From Bradyrhizobium sp. in8p8 (lineage in GTDB: Bacteria > Pseudomonadota > Alphaproteobacteria > Rhizobiales > Xanthobacteraceae): a stretch of DNA of 64,000 bases. The notes under the pieces were generated by a model. The model was not told the origin of the DNA. It saw only the letters and a list, made by a program, of their open reading frames with translations, and ran no database searches. How positions within the stretch are numbered: position 1 is the first letter of the stretch; the number at the start of each line of letters is the position of its first letter. A program made the position numbers and the translations under genes. Below are positions 23,607 through 32,636 of this stretch, piece by piece. Where the stretch lies: contig NZ_AUGD01000007.1 in the NCBI RefSeq assembly GCF_000426845.1, positions 248,001-312,000 of the forward strand. Direction: 5' to 3'.

Positions 23607-24824
23607 GTGAGTGAGCCGCTGGTCATCGTCGGTAACGGTATGGCGGCCGCGCGTCTTGTCGACGAACTCGCCAAGACCGCCCTCGGCCGCTACGCGGTTG
23701 CCGTGATCGGCGAGGAGCCGCGGCTCGCTTACAACCGCGTGCTGCTCTCCTCCGTGCTGGCCGGCGAGACCGGCTCGCACGAGATCGAACTGCGTCCGGC
23801 GGAGTGGTGGCGAAATCGCGGTGTCACCGTGCGCTACGGCTATCGCGTTACCGAGGTCGATCTCGGTCGGCGCGAGCTTAAGATCGCGGGCGAGGAGAGC
23901 ATGGAATATTCCAAGCTTGTGCTTGCCACCGGCTCGACGCCGCTGCGGCTCAACGTGCCGGGCGCCGATCTCGCCGGCGTGCACACTTTTCGCGATACGC
24001 GCGACGTCGACCTGCTGCTGACGCTGGCTGCGGCCAGGAAGCGCGTGGTCGTGGTTGGCGGCGGCCTGCTCGGGCTCGAAGCCGCCTATGGCCTTGCCAA
24101 GGCCGGCGCGCCCGTGACACTGCTGCATCTGATGGACCGGCTGATGGAGCGCCAGCTCGATGGACCCGCAGCCGACCTGCTCAAGACCCTGGTCGAGCGC
24201 AAGGGCATCCGCATCCTGCTCAATGCCTCCACCGCTGGCATCCACGGCGATGGTCGCGTCGAGGCGATCGAGCTCGCCGACGGCAGCCGCATCGAGGCCG
24301 ACGCGGTGATCTTCGCTGCTGGGATCAAGCCAAATGTCGCGCTGGCGAAAGAGGCGGGGATCGCGGTCAATCGCGGCGTCGTCGTCAACGACGTGATGCG
24401 GACCTCCTCGTCCGATGTCTTCGCGCTCGGCGAATGCGCCGAGCATCGCGGCATCTGCTATGGCCTGGTCGAACCGGCCTATGAACAGGCGCGCGTGCTG
24501 GCGCGCCATCTGGCCGGCCGCCCCGCCGCCTATGAGGGCAGCGTGATCTCGACCAACCTCAAGGTCTCCGGCGTGAGCCTGTTCTCCGCCGGCGACTTCA
24601 TGGGCGGGGAGGGCAGCGAAAGCCTCGTGCTGTCGGACCGCAGCCGCGGCACCTACAAGAAGCTGGTCATCGCGGACGGTCGGCTCACCGGCGCGGTGCT
24701 GATCGGCGATACCGCCGACGCGCTCTGGTATCTCGAACTGATACGTAATCGCGACAAGGTCGCGGCGATCCGCACCGGCATGATGTTCGGCCGCGCGCTG
24801 GCGTTGCCGTCGAAGGCGGCTTGA
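23607..24824 (+). CDS. flp: FAD-dependent NAD(P)H oxidoreductase, electron donor for NasC/Bjgb
   Basis: The 405-residue flavoprotein resembles the N-terminal part of NirB and rubredoxin reductases. The FAD-binding motif is VIVGNGMAAARLVDEL, the NAD-binding motif is VVVVGGGLLGLEAAYGLAKA, and the second FAD contact is SSDVFALGECAEHRG. There are no iron-sulfur or sirohaem domains. It probably passes electrons from NAD(P)H to the C-terminal Fe-S domain of NasC and re-reduces Bjgb. The GTG at 23607 has a GGAGA site. It is 10 bp after bjgb and 1 bp before nasC. Confidence 0.9.
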   Translation: MSEPLVIVGNGMAAARLVDELAKTALGRYAVAVIGEEPRLAYNRVLLSSVLAGETGSHEIELRPAEWWRNRGVTVRYGYRVTEVDLGRRELKIAGEESMEYSKLVLATGSTPLRLNVPGADLAGVHTFRDTRDVDLLLTLAAARKRVVVVGGGLLGLEAAYGLAKAGAPVTLLHLMDRLMERQLDGPAADLLKTLVERKGIRILLNASTAGIHGDGRVEAIELADGSRIEADAVIFAAGIKPNVALAKEAGIAVNRGVVVNDVMRTSSSDVFALGECAEHRGICYGLVEPAYEQARVLARHLAGRPAAYEGSVISTNLKVSGVSLFSAGDFMGGEGSESLVLSDRSRGTYKKLVIADGRLTGAVLIGDTADALWYLELIRNRDKVAAIRTGMMFGRALALPSKAA

Positions 24825-24825
24825 G

Positions 24826-27531
24826 ATGACGGCGATCAATCCGAACCTCCGCACCATCAGGACGACCTGTCCTTATTGCGGAGTCGGCTGCGGCGTGCTG
24901 GCGACACCCGACGGCAAGGGTGGTGCGGCAATCGCTGGTGACCCTGAGCATCCCGCCAATTTCGGCCGGCTGTGCTCCAAGGGCTCCGCGCTCGGCGAGA
25001 CTATCGATCTGCAAGGCCGCTTGCTCTACCCGATGATCCGCTGCAAGGGCGTGCTGGAGCGCGTCGCCTGGAGCGACGCGCTCGATCACGTTGCTCATCG
25101 CATGCAGCACATCGTGGCGCGCGACGGCGCGGACGCGGTCGGATTCTATCTCTCCGGTCAGCTCCTCACTGAGGACTATTACGTCGCCAACAAGCTGATG
25201 AAGGGGTTTGTCGGCACGGCGAATGTCGATACCAATTCCCGGCTCTGCATGTCCTCTTCAGTTGCGGGCCATCGCCGCGCCTTCGGCGCCGACACCGTGC
25301 CCGGCTGCTACGAGGATCTCGACCAGGCCGATCTGCTCGTCTTCGTCGGCTCGAATGCGGCCTGGTGCCATCCCGTCCTGTTCCAGCGCATGCTGAAGAA
25401 CCGGCAGGAGCGTGGCGCGCGCATGATCGTGATCGACCCGCGCCGCACCGACACCGCCGGCGATGTCGACCTGTTCCTCGGCCTCAAGCCCGGCACCGAC
25501 ACGGCGCTGTTCTCGGGCCTGTTCGTCCATCTCGCCGATTGCGGCGCGCTCGATCGGGCTTACATCGCGCAGAACACCAGCGGATACGACGACGCGCTGG
25601 CGCGTGCGCGCAACATCGCCGGCAGCGTCACGGCGACGGCGCTCGCCACGGGCCTGTCGGAGCAGGACGTCGCCGCCTTCTTCAAGATGTTCCGTGACAC
25701 CGAGAAGGTCGTCACGCTCTACTCGCAAGGGGTCAACCAGTCAGCGCAGGGCACCGACAAGGTCAATTCGATCCTGAACTGCCATCTTGCGACGGGACGC
25801 ATCGGCAAGCCCGGTGCCTCGCCATTCTCGCTTACCGGACAGCCCAACGCGATGGGCGGCCGCGAGGTCGGCGGCCTCGCCAACATGCTCGCCGCCCATA
25901 TGGGCTTCACGCCGCCCGACATCGATCGTGTCAGGCGGTTCTGGAAAGCGCCGCGTATCGCCACGCATGAGGGCTTGAAGGCGGTGCAGCTGTTCGAGGC
26001 CATCAACCGCGGCGAGGTCAAGGCACTGTGGGTGATGGGCACCAACCCCGCGGTGTCGTTGCCTGACGCCGACATGGCTCGCGATGCGCTGAAGAAGCTC
26101 GAGCTCTTCGTGGTCTCCGAGAACGTGCTCTGCAACGACACGGTCGCGGCCGGCCCGCATGTGCTGTTGCCGGCGCTGGCCTGGGGCGAGAAGTCGGGCA
26201 CGGTGACCAACTCCGAGCGCCGCATCTCGCGCCAGCGCGCGTTCCTGCCGGCGCCGGGCGAGGCGCGCCCCGACTGGTGGATCCTGAGCGAGACCGCAAG
26301 GCGCCTCGGCTTCGGCGACAGTTTCAACTACAAGTCCGCCGCCGACATTTTCCGCGAGCATGCAGCGCTCTCGGCGTTCGAGAACAACGGAAATCGCGAC
26401 TTCGACATCGGCGCGCTGACCTCGCTCTCGGACGAGGCCTTCGATGCCCTGCAGCCCGTGCAGTGGCCGGTGCGGGGCGGCGGCGACCCCGTCGAGCGCT
26501 TCTTCGCGCAAGGCGGCTTCTTCACCAACGACGGCAGGGGCCGGTTCGTCGCGCCCGAGGTGCCGGCGCTGCGCGGAGAGACCGGTCCGTCGCGGCCGCT
26601 CAGGCTCAACACCGGGCGGATTCGCGACCAATGGCACACCATGACGCGTACGGGTCTCAGCCCGCGGCTCGGCGCGCACCTGCCCGAGCCGTTCGTCGAG
26701 ATCAATCCGGACGACGCTGGAAAATACGGCATCGCCCATGACGGCTATGCCCGCATCACCACCGATTACGGCCAGTGCATCCTGAAGGCCGTGGTCAGCG
26801 AACGGCAGCAGCGCGGCACGCTGTTCGTGCCGATCCACTGGAGCGCGATGAACGCCTCGCACGGCCGCGTCGGTGCGCTGGTGCACTCCTTCACCGATCC
26901 GTTCTCGGGCCAGCCGGAATCGAAGGCGACGCCGGCTGCAATCGCGCCTTATGAATTTGTCTTCCGCGGCTTCGCGTTGTCGCGCAAGCAGCTCGAACTT
27001 CCCTCGAACCTGTTGTGGACGCGCGTCACGGTCTCCGGCGGTTTCGGCTATCTCTTCGCGGACAACGGCGATCTGTCGCGGTGGCCCGCCTGGGTCGGGA
27101 CCGTTGCGGGCGAGGATGTCGCCGAATACCGCGACATCGGCGGCGGCGTCTATCGTGCCGCCTCATTCGCTGGTGACCGCATCGAGACCTGCCTGTTCGT
27201 CGGACCTGCGCACGATGCCGGCGACTGGGAAGTGGTGAAGGGCGCGTTTGCGGCCGATCACGTCACCGACGAGCAACGCCGCATGCTGCTGTCAGGCAAG
27301 TCCAGCGAAGGCGCCGCCTCGACCGGCCCGATCGTCTGCGCCTGCTTCGGCGTCGGCCGCGGCACCATCTGCGACGCCATCGTTGCCGGCGCATGCACGG
27401 CCGCCGAGATTGGCGCGAAACTCAAGGCCGGCACCAATTGCGGCTCCTGCATCCCCGAGCTGAAGCGGCTGATCGCGGCCACGGACGCGGCTCCGGCGAA
27501 AGAGACCAAGCTCGCAAACGTGGCAGGTTAG
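24826..27531 (+). CDS. nasC: Assimilatory nitrate reductase, catalytic subunit
   Basis: The 901-residue Mo-bisMGD enzyme reduces cytoplasmic nitrate to nitrite. The N-terminal [4Fe-4S] site uses Cys15, Cys18, Cys22 and Cys50 (TTCPYCGVGCGV and GRLCSKGS). The molybdenum ligand is Cys141 in TNSRLCMSSSVAGH. A molydopterin-dinucleotide domain lies at about 600-720, and a C-terminal BFD-like [2Fe-2S] domain (CACFGVGRGTICDAIV, TNCGSCIPELKRL) probably docks with Flp. There is no Tat signal, as expected. No nitrite reductase gene follows within the window, so nitrite must be handled by a distant gene. Confidence 0.95.
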   Translation: MTAINPNLRTIRTTCPYCGVGCGVLATPDGKGGAAIAGDPEHPANFGRLCSKGSALGETIDLQGRLLYPMIRCKGVLERVAWSDALDHVAHRMQHIVARDGADAVGFYLSGQLLTEDYYVANKLMKGFVGTANVDTNSRLCMSSSVAGHRRAFGADTVPGCYEDLDQADLLVFVGSNAAWCHPVLFQRMLKNRQERGARMIVIDPRRTDTAGDVDLFLGLKPGTDTALFSGLFVHLADCGALDRAYIAQNTSGYDDALARARNIAGSVTATALATGLSEQDVAAFFKMFRDTEKVVTLYSQGVNQSAQGTDKVNSILNCHLATGRIGKPGASPFSLTGQPNAMGGREVGGLANMLAAHMGFTPPDIDRVRRFWKAPRIATHEGLKAVQLFEAINRGEVKALWVMGTNPAVSLPDADMARDALKKLELFVVSENVLCNDTVAAGPHVLLPALAWGEKSGTVTNSERRISRQRAFLPAPGEARPDWWILSETARRLGFGDSFNYKSAADIFREHAALSAFENNGNRDFDIGALTSLSDEAFDALQPVQWPVRGGGDPVERFFAQGGFFTNDGRGRFVAPEVPALRGETGPSRPLRLNTGRIRDQWHTMTRTGLSPRLGAHLPEPFVEINPDDAGKYGIAHDGYARITTDYGQCILKAVVSERQQRGTLFVPIHWSAMNASHGRVGALVHSFTDPFSGQPESKATPAAIAPYEFVFRGFALSRKQLELPSNLLWTRVTVSGGFGYLFADNGDLSRWPAWVGTVAGEDVAEYRDIGGGVYRAASFAGDRIETCLFVGPAHDAGDWEVVKGAFAADHVTDEQRRMLLSGKSSEGAASTGPIVCACFGVGRGTICDAIVAGACTAAEIGAKLKAGTNCGSCIPELKRLIAATDAAPAKETKLANVAG

Positions 27532-27548
27532 AGGCTGGCTCTTTCCAT

Positions 27549-27628
27549 CGTCATTGCGAGCGCAGCGAAGCAATCCGGAATCGTTCCGCAGCTATGGTCT
27601 GGATTGCTTCGCTGCGCTCGCAATGACG
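27549..27628. repeat. Dispersed palindrome family A, copy 1 (perfect 28-bp arms)
   Basis: Arms beginning CGTCATTGCGAGCGCAGCG and continuing to CAATCC are repeated exactly in inverse at 27601-27628 around a 24-nt loop. It lies 17 bp after the nasC stop. Related copies lie at 36734, 51772 and 57523. No coding frame inside is credible. Confidence 0.85.
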
Positions 27629-27665
27629 GCGTGGATGCGCTGTGCGAAGGCCACGATGTCGTGCT

Positions 27666-27742
27666 CCGGACGCAGCAGCATCCCTTTCGGCGATGCTCTG
27701 CAGAGCGGTTGCCCATATCGCACCGAGTTGCGCGGCGTCCGG
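27666..27742. repeat. Dispersed palindrome family E, copy 1
   Basis: CCGGACGC and GCGTCCGG are the outer arms of a larger degenerate inverted repeat starting about 38 bp after family A copy 1. The same A-then-E order recurs at 51772-51917. With copy A1 this accounts for most of the 336-bp gap between nasC and the aldo/keto reductase. Confidence 0.55.
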
Positions 27743-27867
27743 GACTCGAGGAGATCGGCTGCAAGCCGGGCTCCGGGCCCAATCGACGCGTCCGTGATTG
27801 TGCCCTATGCTGCCGGCCGCTCTCTTCAAGTGGGCGAGGGGGCACTCTGACCCGCCGTGGAGCAGAC

Positions 27868-28707
27868 ATGAACACCAATCCCTTCGGCAAGACCGGCGTC
27901 AACGTGTCCGTCATCGGGCAGGGCACCTGGTACCTCGACCACGGTGACCGCAAGCGCGCGATCGCGGCGCTTCAGCGCGGGCTCGATCTCGGCATGACCC
28001 ATATCGACACCGCCGAGATGTATGGCGATGCCGAACTGGTCATTGCCGATGCCATCGCCGGCCGGCGCGACGAGGTGTTCCTCGTTTCAAAGGTGCTGCC
28101 GAGCAATGCCTCGCGCCGCGGGACCATCGCCGCCTGCGAGCGCTCGCTGAAGCGGCTCAGGACCGACCGGCTCGACTGCTATCTCTTGCACTGGCGCGGC
28201 TCCTATCCACTGGAGGACACCGTTGCTGCATTCGAGGAACTGGTGAAATCAGGTAAGATCAAATCCTGGGGCGTCTCCAATTTCGACGCGGACGATCTCG
28301 ACGAAATTCTTGACGTTGCGGGCGAAGGCCGGATCGCGTGCAACCAGGTGCTCTATCATCTCAAGGAGCGCGCGATTGAGCATGCCGTGATCCCGTGGTG
28401 CGAGCGGCACGGCGTTGCCGTCGTTTCCTACTCGCCGTTCGGTCATGATGATTTCCCCGCAAGCAGCAGCAAGGGCGGCGCCGTTTTGGCCCGTATCGCG
28501 GAGGCGCGTCGTGCGACACCGCGTCAGATCGCGCTGGGCTTCCTCACCCGTGCGACTACGGTATTCGCGATCCCGAAGGCCTCGTCTGCGGAGCACGCCG
28601 CCGAGAATGCGGCAGCCGGCGATCTCGTGCTGACGAAAGACGAGATTGATGCGCTGGATGCTGCCTTTCCGCGCGGGCCGAAGCCGCGCGGCCTGCCCAT
28701 GCTGTAG
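27868..28707 (+). CDS. Aldo/keto reductase
   Basis: The 279-residue NADPH-dependent oxidoreductase has the AKR tetrad: Asp and Tyr in MTHIDTAEMYGDAE, Lys in VFLVSKVLPSN, and His in CYLLHWRGSYPLED. The nucleotide-binding C-terminal segment is VFAIPKASSAEHAAENAAAG. It reduces aldehydes or ketones of unknown identity. The ATG at 27868 (MNTNPFGKTGVNVSVIGQGT) follows a GGAG site; the longer open frame upstream runs through repeat elements and is not used. Confidence 0.9.
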   Translation: MNTNPFGKTGVNVSVIGQGTWYLDHGDRKRAIAALQRGLDLGMTHIDTAEMYGDAELVIADAIAGRRDEVFLVSKVLPSNASRRGTIAACERSLKRLRTDRLDCYLLHWRGSYPLEDTVAAFEELVKSGKIKSWGVSNFDADDLDEILDVAGEGRIACNQVLYHLKERAIEHAVIPWCERHGVAVVSYSPFGHDDFPASSSKGGAVLARIAEARRATPRQIALGFLTRATTVFAIPKASSAEHAAENAAAGDLVLTKDEIDALDAAFPRGPKPRGLPML

Positions 28708-28784
28708 TGCACAAACCCGCATTATTAACGGAGCATTGACGCGCGCGGCGGCGCGCGCATATCGGCATCCTGTTTTCGGAAGTT

Positions 28785-29837
28785 GTGAACGCGGCGCATT
28801 TGTCGTTTTTTACGACCGTTCTCGATTCGCATTTCGCCCGGGTTCCTGCCGTGACACCGCCGCCCGCCGCAGCCGCAAGGCTCGACACTATTCCCATGCC
28901 CGTTCCGGAGAAGAAGCAGGAGACTCGCCGCGCGCCTGCGCGCGTCGATCATCCGTTCAGAGGGATTGCACTGGTCCTGCTGTCGACGATATTCCTCGGC
29001 TGTTCCGACGTCACCGCGAAGTATCTGTCGACAAGCCTGCCGTCGATCGAGATCACCTGGATCCGCTTCCTCACCTTCACGCTGCTGTTCACGCCGGTGA
29101 TGCTGCCGGCCACGCCGCTCTACGCGATGCGCACCAGGCGTCCCGGCCTACACGTCATGCGCGGGGCGGCGCTGCTCGGCTCCTCGCTGTTCTTCATCAC
29201 GGGCCTCGGCTTCCTGCCGATCGCGGAAGCATCCGCCACCGGCTTCGTCGCGCCGCTGTTCGTCACCGCGCTCTCGATCGTCTTCCTCGGCGAGAAGGTC
29301 GGCATGCGCCGCTGGCTCGCGACCGCGCTCGGCCTCATCGGCGTGCTCATCATCCTGCGACCGGGCACCAGCGCGTTTCACCCAGCCGCATCCTTTCCAT
29401 TGATCTCGGCGGCATGCTGGGCCGGCACCCTGATCCTCACGCGCATGATGAGCGGGCGGGAAGCCGTCGTCACCACCATGGCCTATTCGTCGCTGACGGG
29501 CCTCGTGATCCTGACGGCGCTGGTGCCCTTCGTCTGGGTGACGCCGTCGTGGACCGCGATCGCGCTCGGCATCTTCATCGGCGTGGCCTCCACGGCGGGC
29601 CAGTGGATCGTCGTGCTGGCCTATCGTTACGGCGATGCGTCGGTGCTGGCACCGTTTTCCTACACGCAGCTGCTCTGGGTCAGCATTCTCGGCTACTTCA
29701 TCTTCGGCGAAGTGCCCGACGTCTTCACCATCACCGGCGCGGCCTTCATCGTCGCCAGCGGCCTCTACATCGCCCATCGCGAGCGTGTTCGCCGCGCCCA
29801 GCTCCTGGTGCTGGAAGAGCGTTCTCCGAACGCCTGA
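28785..29837 (+). CDS. EamA/DMT-family transporter
   Basis: The 350-residue inner-membrane protein has a Pro/Arg-rich cytoplasmic tail of about 57 residues and then ten predicted helices in two EamA repeats (GIALVLLSTIFLGCSDVTAK; SAACWAGTLILTRMMSGREA). Members export metabolites such as amino acids or act as drug/metabolite exporters; the substrate is unknown. The GTG at 28785 has a GGAAG motif close by; an ATG at 28896 is an alternative start that still leaves all helices. Confidence 0.85.
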   Translation: MNAAHLSFFTTVLDSHFARVPAVTPPPAAAARLDTIPMPVPEKKQETRRAPARVDHPFRGIALVLLSTIFLGCSDVTAKYLSTSLPSIEITWIRFLTFTLLFTPVMLPATPLYAMRTRRPGLHVMRGAALLGSSLFFITGLGFLPIAEASATGFVAPLFVTALSIVFLGEKVGMRRWLATALGLIGVLIILRPGTSAFHPAASFPLISAACWAGTLILTRMMSGREAVVTTMAYSSLTGLVILTALVPFVWVTPSWTAIALGIFIGVASTAGQWIVVLAYRYGDASVLAPFSYTQLLWVSILGYFIFGEVPDVFTITGAAFIVASGLYIAHRERVRRAQLLVLEERSPNA

Positions 29838-29897
29838 CGCAAGTTGGCGGGTTGCGTCTCGTGCTATCAACCGCTCCAATGACAAGGGAGGAGCCGG

Positions 29898-30977
29898 ATG
29901 CGGGCCGCGATTTTCAGGAACGGAGAGATCGTCGTCGACCGGATGGCCGAGCCGAAGCCCGGCAACGGCCAGGTGCTGGTCAAGACGCTCGCCTGCGGCA
30001 TCTGCGGCTCCGACCTGCACGCCCGCCAGCACGCCCATCGCATGGTCGACATGGCGCGGAAGGTCGGCCGCAAGCCGATGGACCTCAGCCGCGACGTCGT
30101 GTTCGGCCACGAGTTCTGCTGCGAGATCGTCGGCTACGGTCCCGGCTCCGAACGCAGGCTCAAGCCCGGGACCCGCGTATGCTCGCTGCCGGCGCTGGTG
30201 ACGCCGGAAGGCATCCAGGGCATCGGCTATTCCAACGACAACGCCGGCGGCTATGCCGAAGCGATGCTGCTGAGCGAAGCGCTGCTGCTTGAAGTGCCGA
30301 ACGGCCTTGCGCCCGAACATGCCGCGCTCACCGAGCCGCTGGCGGTCGGCGTCCACGCGGTCGCGAAAGCCGATATCAGCGGAGGCGAGGTGCCGCTCGT
30401 GATCGGCTGCGGTCCGGTCGGCCTCGCGGTGATCGCCGCGCTGAAGCTGAGGGGTCTGCATCCGATCGTTGCCGCCGACTATTCGCCGGCCCGGCGCGCG
30501 CTCGCGGCGAAGCTGGGCGCGGACGTCGTGGTCGATCCCCGGGTCTCGCAGCCCTATGCGACCTGGGCCGAGCATGCGCAGATGTCGGAGGCGGAGAAGG
30601 CAGCACGATCGCCGTTCCGGGCCATGCTGCCGGCGCTGAAGCCGGCGATCATCTTCGAGTGCGTCGGCGTGCCCGGGCTGCTGCAGCAGGTGTTCGAAGG
30701 CGCGCCGCGGGACGCGCGCATCGTCGTGGTCGGCGTCTGCATGGAAACCGACAAGAGCGAGCCCATGCTCGGCATCATGAAGGAGCTCAATGTCCAGTAC
30801 GTGCTGGGTTATACGCCGGAGGAGTTCGCCGCCTCGCTCCGCCTGATCGCGGAAGGGCAGGTGGACGCCGCGGCGATGGTGACGGCCGAGGTTGGCCTCG
30901 ACGGCGTCGCCAAGGCGTTCGCGGACCTCGCCAATCCCGAGATGCACACCAAGATCATCGTGCAGCCGTGGCGGTGA
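29898..30977 (+). CDS. Zinc-dependent alcohol dehydrogenase (MDR family)
   Basis: The 359-residue dehydrogenase has catalytic zinc ligands in LACGICGSDLHARQ and VFGHEFCCEIVGYG, and a Rossmann motif VIGCGPVGLAVIAALKLRG. The usual four-cysteine structural zinc loop is absent; this region instead reads VCSLPALVTPEGIQGIGYSN. It therefore belongs to a structural-zinc-lacking subgroup. It oxidises an alcohol with NAD(P)+; substrate unknown. A GGGAGGAG ribosome site precedes the ATG, and a long hairpin follows the stop. Confidence 0.9.
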   Translation: MRAAIFRNGEIVVDRMAEPKPGNGQVLVKTLACGICGSDLHARQHAHRMVDMARKVGRKPMDLSRDVVFGHEFCCEIVGYGPGSERRLKPGTRVCSLPALVTPEGIQGIGYSNDNAGGYAEAMLLSEALLLEVPNGLAPEHAALTEPLAVGVHAVAKADISGGEVPLVIGCGPVGLAVIAALKLRGLHPIVAADYSPARRALAAKLGADVVVDPRVSQPYATWAEHAQMSEAEKAARSPFRAMLPALKPAIIFECVGVPGLLQQVFEGAPRDARIVVVGVCMETDKSEPMLGIMKELNVQYVLGYTPEEFAASLRLIAEGQVDAAAMVTAEVGLDGVAKAFADLANPEMHTKIIVQPWR

Positions 30978-30983
30978 CGGCCG

Positions 30984-31025
30984 CGCAGGGTGGGCAAAGC
31001 GGTACGCGCCTTTGCCCACCCTGCG
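30984..31025. terminator. Bidirectional hairpin terminator
   Basis: CGCAGGGTGGGCAAAG and CTTTGCCCACCCTGCG form a perfect 16-bp stem around a 10-nt loop, in the 56-bp gap between two convergent genes. It should end transcription from both sides. A similar hairpin is frequent in Bradyrhizobium genomes, so it is also likely a repeat-family member. Confidence 0.75.
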
Positions 31026-31033
31026 GGACACCG

Positions 31034-31954
31034 TCAGTATTTCGCCGGCACGTACATCTCCGGCGGGACCGGGCCTCGCTGGTAGTCGGGGTTGCGCACG
31101 CGCGCCGGCAGCGTCACCGGAGCCCGCGCGACCTCCTGGTACGGGATCTGCGTCAAGAGATGTGCGATGCAGTTGAGCCGGGCGCGCTTCTTGTCCACGG
31201 CATCGACGATCCACCATGGGCTATCCGGGAGATGCGTGTGCTCGAGCATCGTCTCCTTGGCCTTGGTGTACGCCTCCCAGCGCCTGCGGGACTCGACGTC
31301 CATCGGGCTCAGCTTCCACTGCTTCAAGGGATCCTTGATCCGCATGGTGAAGCGGAATTGCTGTTCGTCGTCGGTGATCGAGAACCAGTACTTGACCAGG
31401 ATGATGCCGGAGCGGATCAGCATGCGCTCGAATTCCGGCACTGACTTGAAGAACTCCTGATATTCGTCCTCCGAGCAGAAGCCCATCACGCGCTCGACGC
31501 CGGCGCGGTTGTACCAGCTACGGTCGAACAGCACGATCTCGCCGCCGGCCGGCAGGTGCGCGACGTAGCGCTGGAAATACCATTGCGTGCGCTCGCGCTC
31601 GTTCGGCGCCGGAAGCGCCGCGACGCGGCAGATGCGCGGATTGAGGCGCTGGGTGATGCGCTTGATCACGCCGCCCTTGCCGGCGGCGTCGCGGCCCTCG
31701 AACAGCACCACGACCTTCTTCTTCTCGCTCTGTACCCAGTCCTGGAGCTTGATCAGCTCGCCCTGGAGGCGAAGCAGCTCCCGGAAATAAAGTCTGCGAT
31801 CGATTGTCGGACCGGGCATGCCGGTCTCGTCCAGAAGCTCGTCGAACCTCGTATCATCCAGCTCCATCTCCAGTTCCTCGTCGAGATCATCGGCCATTTC
31901 CCGGATGATGCGCTCGCGCTTGGATATCTCGGATTTTCGATCGGATGCGGTCAT
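31034..31954 (-). CDS. ppk2: Polyphosphate kinase 2
   Basis: The 306-residue product has the PPK2 core: Walker A VVVLFEGRDAAGKGGVIKR, Walker B VLFDRSWYNRAGVERVMGFC, and the lid RIKDPLKQWKLSPMDVESRR. The N-terminus is acidic and helical. It transfers phosphate between polyphosphate and nucleoside di- or monophosphates, probably favouring ADP or GDP phosphorylation. The ATG at 31954 has an AAGGACC site. It is monocistronic. Confidence 0.92.
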   Translation of the reverse strand: MTASDRKSEISKRERIIREMADDLDEELEMELDDTRFDELLDETGMPGPTIDRRLYFRELLRLQGELIKLQDWVQSEKKKVVVLFEGRDAAGKGGVIKRITQRLNPRICRVAALPAPNERERTQWYFQRYVAHLPAGGEIVLFDRSWYNRAGVERVMGFCSEDEYQEFFKSVPEFERMLIRSGIILVKYWFSITDDEQQFRFTMRIKDPLKQWKLSPMDVESRRRWEAYTKAKETMLEHTHLPDSPWWIVDAVDKKRARLNCIAHLLTQIPYQEVARAPVTLPARVRNPDYQRGPVPPEMYVPAKY

Positions 31955-32041
31955 GGTCCTTCTCTCGGTTCGGATACCAGTCACAACGACCATCGGCGGG
32001 GTTTGTTGCGACCATGTGACATGCGATCCCGCTGAAGCAGG

Positions 32042-32503
32042 TCACACTGGCAGCGCGATCGAATACTTCACCTGGCTTAGCGCAAAGCTCGACTCGATCG
32101 AGGCGATGCCGTCGAGCCGCGTCAGCTTGGTCTTGAGGAACGTCTCGTAGGAGGCGAGGTCGGCGGCGACGACGCGCAGCAGATAGTCGCGGTTGCCCGT
32201 CATCAGATAGCACTCGAGCACCTCGTCCCATTTCGAGATCGCGCGGGCGAAGCGGTTGAGGTCCTCCTCCTTCTGCCGCGCCAGCTTGATCGAGATGAAA
32301 ACGCTGACATGCAGCCCCAGCGCCTTCTGGTCCACGGTCGCCACGTAACGCGAGATGACGCCGCGCTCCTCGAGCAGCTTGACCCGGCGATGGCAGGGCG
32401 AAACGGAAAGACCGACCTTCTCGGCCAGCTCCTGCATGGTCATGCGGCTGTCGTTCTGAAGATAGCTGAGGATCTTGCGGTCAATGGCGTCGAGCTCGTG
32501 CAT
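32042..32503 (-). CDS. Lrp/AsnC-family regulator
   Basis: The 153-residue product has an N-terminal HTH (DAIDRKILSYLQNDSRMTMQ, KVGLSVSPCHRRVKLLEERG). A RAM ligand-binding domain follows (YVATVDQKALGLHVSVFISI; ECYLMTGNRDYLLRVVAADL). Such regulators sense amino or 2-oxo acids. It is divergent from the AceE-like gene, with a palindromic AT-rich site between them, so it is a likely regulator of that gene and itself. Confidence 0.92.
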   Translation of the reverse strand: MHELDAIDRKILSYLQNDSRMTMQELAEKVGLSVSPCHRRVKLLEERGVISRYVATVDQKALGLHVSVFISIKLARQKEEDLNRFARAISKWDEVLECYLMTGNRDYLLRVVAADLASYETFLKTKLTRLDGIASIESSFALSQVKYSIALPV

Positions 32504-32538
32504 TGGAATAGAACCTGCTTTTCATGATCCGGCATGGC

Positions 32539-32563
32539 AAATTATCCCAATATTCGGAGATTT
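32539..32563. promoter_or_regulatory. AT-rich interrupted palindrome, probable Lrp site
   Basis: The sequence reads AAATTATCCCAAT, then ATTCGGAGATTT; nine of twelve positions pair symmetrically around the centre AAT|ATT. It is the only AT-rich dyad in the divergent promoter region of the Lrp gene and the E1 gene, and its character (15-25 bp, A/T flanks) fits Lrp/AsnC operators. Confidence 0.45.
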
Positions 32564-32636
32564 GGCGCCGGAAATTGAGAAGTTTGCGGCGGCGCTCGGG
32601 CGTATGATCGGTTGCTTATCTTGCCGGAGCATCGCC

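Noticed and set aside
27549..27628. Family A palindrome as ends of an insertion sequence
   Set aside because: Only 24 nt lie between the arms and no transposase is nearby; it is a small non-coding repeat.
29148..31217. 689-codon minus-strand frame
   Set aside because: Antisense to the EamA and alcohol dehydrogenase genes, which have strong domain evidence; composition is Arg/His/Asp rich with no fold.
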